From the NCBI GenBank assembly GCA_009775375.1, contig VSPO01000136.1, positions 1 through 8,431 of the forward strand: a DNA stretch of 8,431 nucleotides. Direction: 5' to 3'. This document shows, piece after piece, positions 1 to 6,117 of the stretch (positions are counted from its first letter, which is position 1; each line of letters starts with the position of its first letter). This DNA is from Muribaculaceae bacterium (GTDB lineage Bacteria > Bacteroidota > Bacteroidia > Bacteroidales > Muribaculaceae). A program made the translations under genes and the position numbers. The notes beneath the pieces were generated by a model, which was not told the DNA's origin, searched no databases, and saw nothing but the letters and a program-made list of their open reading frames with translations.

Positions 1-47
1 TCATAACTGTATCTTACCTTGGTATTATGCAAAAACCGTGCCAACAT
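1..47 (-). CDS. Possible start of a downstream gene, cut by the window edge
   Basis: An ATG on the minus strand at 47-45 opens a frame that stays open to position 1 (MLARFLHNTKVRYSY). It begins 14 bp after the stop codon of the pseudo-rSAM gene, a spacing that would fit the next gene of the operon. No convincing ribosome binding site is visible, and fifteen residues are too few to assign a family. It could equally be chance reading of the operon tail. In related loci an exporter or protease would be a welcome neighbour, but nothing here shows that. Confidence 0.3.
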   Translation of the reverse strand, partial: MLARFLHNTKVRYSY

Positions 48-61
48 ATGTACATTAATTT

Positions 62-931
62 TTAGTAGATACTTAATGATTTAATGAACAATTGATTTTC
101 ATATGTCAGAACTGGACAGAATAATATGCTGCAATCAGATTTCAGAAGATTGTTGGCAATATCAAATTCCTGAATATTTGTAATTTTTGCATACATAGTA
201 CACTGCTTATCATTTTTGAAAGTATCATACTTATCATATGATAAATCTATCAGTAATGTATACCTTAGTTGCTTTCCCCGTATATAATTAAGCAAATCGG
301 GATTTGATTCGAGAGTATGCACTGAGACAATAGGATTAACAGAGACATTTGGATAAATGCATAATATATAATCCAAGAGATGGAGATTAACTCCACACAA
401 GTTCAGTTGAATATTCGGATTTATGTTTATTACTTCTTGAATATATTTGTCCAACTCAGATTTGTTCAATAGATTAGATGTTCCCGAAATCAAATTTTCA
501 GGAATTATATCAAGTCCAGAGATGTATCTAATATAGTTAAGACAGTCTTGGTCTGCCATGTTTGACAAAATTATACAATTGGAAATATAGTTTCCGATGT
601 TATATCTGGAATATGGTATAGTTTTTTGATAGGCATCAATCCCCGAAAGTATGTTTATCTCAGAATCAAATAGAAATGGTTGCGCTTTGGAAGTTATAAT
701 ATCCCCCATAAAATTTTCTAACGATTTTTTTATTAATAGTGATTGCCTGTCTTCTTCTATAATTATAGCAGTTCTTCTTCCTGAGGACATCAGATCATGA
801 GCGATTTCAATGGATCTCGGGTCTTTGAATGTAAATATTTTGTCAGCAAGCAGGTTCACGAGAATTAATCCATTTTCTCCCTCTTTTATATAAACATATG
901 GTTCTAAGTAGAAATATAATACATCTTTCAT
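62..931 (-). CDS. Pseudo-radical-SAM protein of a GG-Bacteroidales RiPP system, apparently C-terminally short
   Basis: The 289-aa protein is AT-rich in coding and has no CxxxCxxC iron-sulfur motif: its seven cysteines (119, 130, 179, 191, 244, 267, 272) are scattered, so it should not cleave SAM. The N-terminus (aromatic/basic strand, then NGLILVNLLADKIFTF at 20-35), the alternating helix/strand body and the late 'CPVLTYENQLFIKS' segment (272-285) resemble, from memory, the pseudo-rSAM family that partners the GG-Bacteroidales maturase (TIGR04150). Remembered relatives are about 350-400 aa and continue past this segment into a SPASM-like tail with 'GDVYAN'-type and late Cys motifs; here TAA intervenes and no frame downstream shows that tail. 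The gene starts 2 bp after the maturase stop and has no clear ribosome binding site, so translational coupling is likely. The expected role is non-catalytic: binding the peptide or scaffolding the maturase. The family call is fairly sure; truncation is probable. Confidence 0.75.
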   Translation of the reverse strand: MKDVLYFYLEPYVYIKEGENGLILVNLLADKIFTFKDPRSIEIAHDLMSSGRRTAIIIEEDRQSLLIKKSLENFMGDIITSKAQPFLFDSEINILSGIDAYQKTIPYSRYNIGNYISNCIILSNMADQDCLNYIRYISGLDIIPENLISGTSNLLNKSELDKYIQEVININPNIQLNLCGVNLHLLDYILCIYPNVSVNPIVSVHTLESNPDLLNYIRGKQLRYTLLIDLSYDKYDTFKNDKQCTMYAKITNIQEFDIANNLLKSDCSILFCPVLTYENQLFIKSLSIY

Positions 932-933
932 GG

Positions 934-2343
934 CTATATGACAGTTGTAGTTCTGATAATATCTCTAAGAGTTTGGGACTTTTCATCAAAAAATGAGATA
1001 TACTCCGAAATGTTTTTGGAGTTGATACGGTTACAAACCTCATATCCATTTATGTCTGATACAGCGCATACGGAGCAAAAATCTTTTGCTCTGCAACCCT
1101 TACAGATTTTAATATATCTTTTAAATATTTGATTGTACTGTTGTATGATTTTGTCGAAATTTATTTCAACTTTGTCGTTGTGAATTCTTCCATAATCTAA
1201 TTCATTACCGATTCTTTCACAAGGATATATGTCTCCTTTTACTGAAACAAATATTTTCCGTGAGAATGGAATACAGGTTTGTGTTGGGATTATATGGTCA
1301 TTGTCGCTAAGAGAATTAGTATATACTTTAGAAAGAGCGTCCGAAAGATTTATTGAATACGTTCTCATGAGCGTGTCAAATACCCATTTTTTACAACTGT
1401 GGATAAATGGAGATTGATTCTCATACTCCAATCTTTCGTCGTCAGACATTTGTGAGAAATCCTTTGTTTTTGAATGGAATATTTTTAAGAAATCTGACCG
1501 TTTTGACTTGTCTATCCCAAATACATTCAGTTCATTTGTCAGAGGATATTTTTTATATCTTGAGAAGATGAACGAATTTGTATCCTTAACTGAGTTGCGA
1601 TTATGCAACACGCTGTTGAATTTAATATTTCGTTTAAAGAATGATGGATGAGATTTATATAGCTTATCTATGTTTGAAATTACCGTGTCAAAAGAATTTA
1701 GTCCATTTTTAAAGACCCTGTATGAATGATTGTCTTTGTTGCCGTCAAGACTTATTAGAATTTCAAAATCATTATTAACTAAAAAAACCATATATCTATC
1801 CAAAAGGACAGCATTTGTAGTCATTGAGAAGACTATCCTTTTATTTTTAATTGGATTTTTCTTTACATAATCTACAGCTTTCTTTATGAATTTAAAGTTG
1901 CACAATGGTTCACCCCCATAAAAAGATATTCTCAGATATGTACATCCTTGTACATTATTATTTTTCCAAAGATTGTCGAGATAGTTATATAGAGTTTTGA
2001 ATACATCGAATGACATATCTTGATTTTCGCGCACATCGTGATTGTTGTAGAAATGTCCATAGCCGCAATAGTAACATTCAAGATTACATTTGTCGGTCAC
2101 CTCAAAGATTATTTGATGGGTATTAATCAAGGCATCTGTAATGTCATTCTTTTCTAATAATCTATAATTATTATCGAGTTGCTCATCTAACGTTACGAGT
2201 CCAAATTGGGATAAATATTTAAATTTTTCAGCATAATATGGGGATTTACTACTATATACATCTGAACAAGGGACAAGGGATAAATACCCTGTCCTTTGTT
2301 CATATATGTAGCTATTGCCTGATGTAGATGTTATTATCTCCAT
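934..2343 (-). CDS. Radical SAM/SPASM peptide maturase (GG-Bacteroidales RiPP system)
   Basis: The 469-aa enzyme has the SAM-cleaving [4Fe-4S] motif C86-x3-C90-x2-C93 (TDKCNLECYYCGYG), the SAM-binding FYGGEP at 141-146 and 'SMTTNA' at 173-178. A C-terminal SPASM region carries C357-x12-G370-x4-C375, then C414-x2-C417-x5-C423-x2-C426 and C437, for auxiliary clusters. Residues 1-80 form an N-terminal part suited to leader-peptide recognition. Sequence around the motifs ('FEVTDKCNLECYYCGYGHFY', 'ISLDGN', 'CERIG') matches, from memory, TIGR04148-type maturases. Enzymes of this architecture install thioether or C-C crosslinks in ribosomal peptides; which one is formed here cannot be read from sequence. 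The start chosen is the ATG at 2343, 1 bp after the GLPGLI stop and preceded by GGAG; a 47-residue upstream extension lies entirely inside the GLPGLI gene and is not protein-like. Low GC contrasts with the upstream genes. Confidence 0.92.
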   Translation of the reverse strand: MEIITSTSGNSYIYEQRTGYLSLVPCSDVYSSKSPYYAEKFKYLSQFGLVTLDEQLDNNYRLLEKNDITDALINTHQIIFEVTDKCNLECYYCGYGHFYNNHDVRENQDMSFDVFKTLYNYLDNLWKNNNVQGCTYLRISFYGGEPLCNFKFIKKAVDYVKKNPIKNKRIVFSMTTNAVLLDRYMVFLVNNDFEILISLDGNKDNHSYRVFKNGLNSFDTVISNIDKLYKSHPSFFKRNIKFNSVLHNRNSVKDTNSFIFSRYKKYPLTNELNVFGIDKSKRSDFLKIFHSKTKDFSQMSDDERLEYENQSPFIHSCKKWVFDTLMRTYSINLSDALSKVYTNSLSDNDHIIPTQTCIPFSRKIFVSVKGDIYPCERIGNELDYGRIHNDKVEINFDKIIQQYNQIFKRYIKICKGCRAKDFCSVCAVSDINGYEVCNRINSKNISEYISFFDEKSQTLRDIIRTTTVI

Positions 2344-2344
2344 A

Positions 2345-3220
2345 TTATTTCTCCAACGGGTTGTAGAATTGCGACCATTCCTCGTTGAGGGTGTGGAATC
2401 CCTTCTCACTGTTGTCAGTGATGAGCACGCGTGCTCCTGTATTGCGGACAAATGCACCGGCGTTCTTATACATGTCTCTCTCAAAACGTTTCCAGTCCTC
2501 CTTTTTCATGTTTTTACGGTTCCAGTCGTAGCGTATTATCGGTTGAGGTTTCTGAGTCAGTCCCTCTGCTTCAAACACAAAATTGTTGTCGGAATCTTCT
2601 GCCTTAAGTATAAGCCCCTTAGCTCCGTTAAGCTTCCAGGGGCCGTAGGGCAATGGGATATCGTCAGTGTAATAGACTTTCCACTTCCTGCCTCCGAAGT
2701 TGCACTTCGCGACATTGCAGTCGTATCCCATCACCGTGGTCTTTTCCCCGGGCACGTATGTCCACGTCTGGACAGGGGTGCGTTCAACATATTCGATTAC
2801 CTGCGTAGTGTATGGCACTCGATTGGTGACGATGGTCGTTGAGTCGCCGTGGTTGGAGAGCAGGTCGAAACCGACATAGTTTTCCGGAATGGTTTGAAAC
2901 ACCATCGTCGACTTGAGTTCTTTTGTGTTCTGAATGTCAAGGTCGCGAAGGTTGCGGCTGAAAAAGGCGTTGTAGCCCCGTCCCATTTGAAGGTCCATCA
3001 GGTCGTCATAGCTGAGGGAGTCATCCTTTTCAGATGACTTGTATTTCAATCGATAGCTCACCGTCAGATAGCAGCTGTCAAGGGTCTGCGACTTGTCGGT
3101 GTCCTCGTGGGCAAGAGTGAACGAGGGTGTGTCCATCATATAGGAGATTGAGAGCTGTGCGGAAACCTCCGCGCCCATGGCAGAAAGGACAGAAACTAAT
3201 GCAATTAAAATTTTCTTCAT
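2345..3220 (-). CDS. GLPGLI-family secreted protein
   Basis: The 291-aa protein begins with a Sec signal peptide (MKKILIALVSVLSAMGAEVSA, predicted cleavage after Ala21, before Gln22). The family hallmark is at 192-205 (YGPWKLNGAKGLIL), preceded by 'YDC...GRKWKVYYTDDIPLP' at 166-191. GLPGLI itself is degenerate here, reading G199-A-K-G-L-I204. This is the Porph_ging/GLPGLI family (PF09697, TIGR01200, from memory): exported Bacteroidetes proteins of about 250-300 aa without known activity. Cys50, Cys168 and Cys173 are the only cysteines. The C-terminus (240-291) is rich in charged and aromatic residues. It sits 32 bp after the TonB receptor and overlaps the maturase's ribosome binding site, so it is an operon member. 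A periplasmic or surface role with the receptor is likely from context only. GC is high, unlike the next gene. Confidence 0.88.
   Translation of the reverse strand: MKKILIALVSVLSAMGAEVSAQLSISYMMDTPSFTLAHEDTDKSQTLDSCYLTVSYRLKYKSSEKDDSLSYDDLMDLQMGRGYNAFFSRNLRDLDIQNTKELKSTMVFQTIPENYVGFDLLSNHGDSTTIVTNRVPYTTQVIEYVERTPVQTWTYVPGEKTTVMGYDCNVAKCNFGGRKWKVYYTDDIPLPYGPWKLNGAKGLILKAEDSDNNFVFEAEGLTQKPQPIIRYDWNRKNMKKEDWKRFERDMYKNAGAFVRNTGARVLITDNSEKGFHTLNEEWSQFYNPLEK
2351..2354 (-). promoter_or_regulatory. Ribosome binding site of the maturase, inside the GLPGLI gene
   Basis: The minus strand reads GGAGAAATAATATG. GGAG sits 7 nt before the ATG at 2343 and lies within the last codons of the GLPGLI gene, whose TAA (2347-2345) is 1 bp from the start. 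It is one of the few Shine-Dalgarno-like sites in the operon, and it decides the maturase start over the longer in-frame ATG at 2484. Confidence 0.55.
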
Positions 3221-3252
3221 GTTGATTTGGTTTTTGGTTGTGTTGTTGGTCT

Positions 3253-5607
3253 TTATGTTATCCTGAATCTGACGCCAAACATTATCGTGCGGCCACGGAG
3301 TCGGTACTCGCTTGTGTGCCGGATGATGCCGTTGTCGTTATACCTTCGGAAATATCTGCTGTCGAGCAGGTTGCTGCAATCAATCGACAATATGGTCTCG
3401 CCAAGAGTATACTCGATATTGCAGTTGAGAAATGTGTTGCTCCTTCCGCTTGACGTGTAGTCGTTGTAATAGTACATCACAGACGGCCTCACGCTCAACC
3501 TTCGAAAGGGCCATACGGTCAGCGAGCTGATGCTGGCGAAAGTATGCTTTGCCTCCCCGTTGGATATTCCGTCGGTATATGTCTTCGACAATGAGAATTC
3601 ATTCGATGTGTCAAAAGTCAGCCAGCCGGTAAAAGAAGCATTGTAGGATACACTTGCGCGAAGATAATTGCTCCGCCCTCTGCGCAGTCTGTCGTCGACG
3701 TAGTATTCGCTTTTGCTCGTTCCCATGCTGAATGACTCGCTGATCTTTGAGTTCCAGCGGAAAAATCCTTTTGAGAAAGACTGGTCCGCCTGCAGGATGT
3801 TGCCTTTTGTGGCGTGGGGCAAGAGCACGTATCCCACGACATCGTCAGCTATGTCATAACCGTTGGAAAGGCTGTTGCGTATGTAGGCATGGGTCAGCGT
3901 CAGTCCGCCGAACACCATGTCGAGCACGCTTGTGTAGCCTGCATTGAGCGATGTCTTGACGGTCCTGTTGATTCTTGATTCAAGCCGGTTGGCGTTGCTG
4001 ACAGTGGTGCGGTAATCCACGTACCGGCGTTCGGCCATAAGCGAAAGCGGCGTCGGCATGGATTCCTCGCATGTCGACGTCAGCATAACCGACCATCGCT
4101 CGGTGGGTTTGTACGTGACATTCATATAAGGCTTGATTGAGAGGAAGGCCTTGTCGTATTTCCATGTCCCGTCGGCCGAGCTGTAGTATTCAATTCCGAC
4201 GGGGGCGTAAATCAGCCATTGGAAACGTTGGCCGTTGTGCAGCAAAAGCTTCGGGTTGACGTGGACGCCGATTTGCCATATGCGTTGATTTCCAGAATCC
4301 GAGTCCTGTCTCTCGTCAAGCAGCGTCTTGGCCTGTTGCCACCGCGCATTGAATCCGCCGTTGAGGTTGAACATAAAATGTGGGATTGCCACCGCGATAA
4401 TCGACGTGGATCCGTCGGCAGAAAATTTCCGTTGTCTCACGTTTTGGCGTATCCCCTTTTCCGGAAGGCTCAGCTCCCCCTGTTTCTCGCCGTAATTCAC
4501 GTGAAGCGTGGCATCTCCGATCCCTCCCTTTGCCGTCCTGTAATTGATTTTCAGCAGGTCGTCGATGTTGATCGACCGGCCAGTAAACTTCTGGTGGATA
4601 AGGTCGTTGATGGTGCCGTTGCCTCGTGGGAATGTGATGTTTGCCGCGAATGTGTTCTTAAGATAGCTCTTTTTTCCGTTATCCTTGAATACTGCGCGCA
4701 CCCCTGCCGAGTGCTGACGCATACCGGCCCTGTTTGACTCGTCCACCACGTATCGGGACAGGCTGTCGGCAAGATATACGGTCTGCTCCGCGGCGTCGCG
4801 TCTTTCCTTGTCGTAGAGGTAAGTGGCGTTGAATGCCATGGTCCTGTCTGGGGCAAGCTTGAAAAGCTGATTGACGGAAAGGCTGTGGGAATCATTGCGG
4901 TAGGCATATCTGTCATCCAGCCCCGGCGGGTTCGGAAACAATATTCCTGTTCCGTATGCCGGGCTGAATGTCGGGGAGGCTCCGATGTCAGTCCGCAGGT
5001 CTTTGCCGATGTTGTTCGCCTTATAGACGGAGATGTTCTGGGCCTTGCGTCGGAAATTCATCAAAGAGGCGGAGGCGTCCCACGAGAAATCCGGTTGGCT
5101 GCCTATGGCTGCCTGAAGAGTCGATGTCCAGATGCCCAGGGCGTTTTGTTTCAGCTTTATGTTCATTGCCGGGGCGTTGCCACTCTTCACGCCCTGAAGC
5201 ATTTTCACGTCCTGATGGTTTTGCAGCACCTGGACTGTGCCGATGTCGCGGGCGTCGATATTCCTGGTGGCCACTCCATAATTCCCTCCAAGCATATCGA
5301 GGCCTTCTATATAAAATTCGTTTATCCACTGCCCATTGAATGAGATTTGTCCGTCGGCCTTCACCTCAATGCCGGGCATCTTGCGCAAGAGGTCTTCGAG
5401 GGTCTTGTCATTTTTGCCCCTATAGGTGGCAGCCGAATATGAGATTGTGTCGCCGGACTGCTTGATCTTCTTCGCGGTGACCACCACCTCCTTCAATTCG
5501 AGAGAATTGATTATCGAATCAAGCCGCTCGTTTGCTTGCTGCGCCTTTATTGTCGCAGCAAGCAATACAAGTGAAAGTACGCTCAGTATCTTTAAACGAG
5601 CAGCCAT
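3253..5607 (-). CDS. TonB-dependent outer-membrane receptor without N-terminal carboxypeptidase-like domain
   Basis: The 784-aa protein begins with a signal peptide (about 1-22, ...LLAATIKAQ). A short linker leads to 'LKEVVVTA' (38-45), which resembles a TonB box. The plug domain follows (about 50-155), with 'LEDLLRKMPGIEV' at 70-82 and a Bacteroidetes-type plug core 'FYIEGLDMLGGNYG' at 98-111. From about 160 to the end it is barrel-like: alternating aromatic strands and Asp/Asn/Ser turns. Most Bacteroidetes receptors carry an Ig-like carboxypeptidase-regulatory domain of about 80 aa between signal and plug; it is missing here. The last strand ends 'FGVRFRIT', without the usual terminal Phe/Trp. 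The start is 25 bp after the precursor stop and 8 nt after an intergenic stem-loop. Such receptors import, or in some lineages bind or release, ligands with TonB energy. Its place between precursor and maturase suggests that it handles the RiPP or a complex of it. Confidence 0.9.
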   Translation of the reverse strand: MAARLKILSVLSLVLLAATIKAQQANERLDSIINSLELKEVVVTAKKIKQSGDTISYSAATYRGKNDKTLEDLLRKMPGIEVKADGQISFNGQWINEFYIEGLDMLGGNYGVATRNIDARDIGTVQVLQNHQDVKMLQGVKSGNAPAMNIKLKQNALGIWTSTLQAAIGSQPDFSWDASASLMNFRRKAQNISVYKANNIGKDLRTDIGASPTFSPAYGTGILFPNPPGLDDRYAYRNDSHSLSVNQLFKLAPDRTMAFNATYLYDKERRDAAEQTVYLADSLSRYVVDESNRAGMRQHSAGVRAVFKDNGKKSYLKNTFAANITFPRGNGTINDLIHQKFTGRSINIDDLLKINYRTAKGGIGDATLHVNYGEKQGELSLPEKGIRQNVRQRKFSADGSTSIIAVAIPHFMFNLNGGFNARWQQAKTLLDERQDSDSGNQRIWQIGVHVNPKLLLHNGQRFQWLIYAPVGIEYYSSADGTWKYDKAFLSIKPYMNVTYKPTERWSVMLTSTCEESMPTPLSLMAERRYVDYRTTVSNANRLESRINRTVKTSLNAGYTSVLDMVFGGLTLTHAYIRNSLSNGYDIADDVVGYVLLPHATKGNILQADQSFSKGFFRWNSKISESFSMGTSKSEYYVDDRLRRGRSNYLRASVSYNASFTGWLTFDTSNEFSLSKTYTDGISNGEAKHTFASISSLTVWPFRRLSVRPSVMYYYNDYTSSGRSNTFLNCNIEYTLGETILSIDCSNLLDSRYFRRYNDNGIIRHTSEYRLRGRTIMFGVRFRIT

Positions 5608-5615
5608 TTTTACGG

Positions 5616-5637
5616 ATTAACTTGAATACAAGTTAAT
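5616..5637 (-). other. Intercistronic stem-loop over the precursor stop codon
   Basis: Two perfect 9-bp arms (5616-5624 and 5629-5637) enclose a 4-nt loop (5625-5628). The structure includes the precursor's TAA (5633-5635) and ends 8 nt before the receptor's ATG. No T-run follows, so it is not a full terminator. In RiPP operons a hairpin right after the precursor commonly raises precursor mRNA relative to the distal genes, by RNA stability or partial read-through. That role is inferred here; the fold is seen. Confidence 0.6.
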
Positions 5638-5863
5638 TGAGAACGCGATATGCGTTATGTGCTCCACAATCAGCGCAACTCGCATCTGAAGAATCTGTTT
5701 CGTCATCATCCGGACCGGTTGGAGGAGTGGATGGAGTCGCCGTATCTAACGGACCAAAGCATATGCAACCACATTTCTTTCCTCCAGATGAGGAGCCGCC
5801 CCTAAGAGTGGCGATTTTTTCTTTTTGTAGCATGTCTAATGCTAAAAGGAAATTCTTTTTCAT
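5633..5863 (-). CDS. RiPP precursor peptide with double-glycine leader and Cys-rich core
   Basis: The 76-aa peptide starts with MKKNFLLALDMLQKEK and has a textbook double-glycine leader: Gly22-Gly23 at -2/-1, Leu20 at -4, Ile17 at -7 and Leu12 at -12. Cleavage after Gly23 would release a 53-residue core. The core holds SSSGGKK, a CGCICF cluster (Cys31, 33, 35), a Pro/Thr/Asp-rich linker (38-61), and a second cluster CADC (Cys63, Cys66) before HNAYRVLN. Residues 9-23 resemble, from memory, the 'natural product precursor, GG-Bacteroidales' family (TIGR04149). Five cysteines in two clusters are natural targets for the radical SAM maturase, and they could also bind metal. It is the first gene of the operon behind a strong promoter. 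No C39 peptidase or exporter is seen in the window, so the leader must be removed by a product encoded elsewhere. The core sequence itself is unfamiliar to me. Confidence 0.88.
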   Translation of the reverse strand: MKKNFLLALDMLQKEKIATLRGGSSSGGKKCGCICFGPLDTATPSTPPTGPDDDETDSSDASCADCGAHNAYRVLN

Positions 5864-5916
5864 TGTCTTTTCTTATTAGTTAATAAAGTTATTTAAATGT
5901 GAAACATAGTTTTTTT

Positions 5917-5930
5917 CAACAAGCTTGTTG
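5917..5930. promoter_or_regulatory. 14-bp perfect palindrome in the operon leader
   Basis: CAACAAGCTTGTTG is its own reverse complement. It lies about 17 bp downstream of the -7 element, i.e. roughly +10 to +24 of the expected transcript and before the precursor ATG. Either a dimeric repressor site or a 5-bp RNA hairpin is possible. Chance cannot be excluded in this AT-rich leader. Confidence 0.4.
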
Positions 5931-5946
5931 TTGGTTGGATCCGATA

Positions 5947-5978
5947 CAAAATTACAAGAAATCTTGACAGTTTGCAAA
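5947..5978 (-). promoter_or_regulatory. Bacteroidetes-type promoter of the RiPP operon
   Basis: On the minus strand a -33 TTTG (5978-5975) is separated by 20 bp from TAATTTTG (5954-5947), a perfect match to the Bacteroidetes -7 consensus TAnnTTTG. Spacing is in the normal range. The transcript would start near 5940 and carry a leader of about 75 nt before the precursor ATG at 5863. Confidence 0.75.
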
Positions 5979-5980
5979 GA

Positions 5981-6002
5981 AAAAAGTATGGAAAAAGTAC
6001 GG
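5981..6002 (-). promoter_or_regulatory. Tandem 11-bp direct repeats just upstream of the promoter
   Basis: Two abutting copies, AAAAAGTATGG (5981-5991) and AAAAAGTACGG (5992-6002) on the plus strand, differ at one base. They end 2 bp before the -33 element. Direct repeats one helical turn apart next to the -33/-35 box are typical of activator sites; the regulator at 6118-6897 is the obvious candidate to bind here. Binding is inferred. Confidence 0.5.
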
Positions 6003-6078
6003 ATTTTATTCCTTGTCATACGTATAAGACGTTAATTCTTGCAAATTCCATTAAATCAGTAATTTAATTTGGGTTGAC

Positions 6079-6097
6079 AGTTGCCGGTACGGCAACT
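6079..6097 (-). terminator. Hairpin after the regulator gene, possible terminator
   Basis: AGTTGCCG (6079-6086) and CGGCAACT (6090-6097) form a perfect 8-bp stem with a 3-nt loop, 20 bp past the regulator's stop codon. In the minus direction it is followed by GTCAACCCAAATTAAATT, which has no proper T-run, so termination may be inefficient. A dyad operator upstream of the RiPP promoter is the alternative. Confidence 0.35.
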
Positions 6098-6117
6098 TGC
6101 CTTACCTTTTAGTCAAA

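Noticed and set aside
2344..2484. N-terminal 47-residue extension of the radical SAM maturase
   Set aside because: It lies wholly inside the GLPGLI gene in another frame, has arbitrary composition, and a better start with GGAG 7 nt upstream exists at 2343.
2315..2842. 175-codon open frame on the plus strand
   Set aside because: It is antisense to the well-supported GLPGLI gene, has no family resemblance or start signal, and is explained as a shadow of the high-GC coding strand.
4219..4737. 172-codon open frame on the plus strand (with others at 4885-5343 and 4968-5339)
   Set aside because: These are shadows of the TonB receptor gene; composition and lack of motifs fit antisense reading of a GC-rich gene.
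5637..5879. 80-codon open frame on the plus strand opposite the precursor
   Set aside because: It is antisense to the precursor, whose leader motif, promoter and operon position are convincing; this frame has none of these.
6018..6025. Short palindrome ATACGTAT in the regulator/precursor gap
   Set aside because: Eight bases is too short to separate from chance in AT-rich DNA, and the imperfect flanking arms do not extend it convincingly.
5864..6117. CRISPR array, tRNA or riboswitch in the gaps of the window
   Set aside because: No repeated units with spacers, no cloverleaf with a CCA-type end and no recognised riboswitch core were seen; the repeats present are short promoter-linked motifs.
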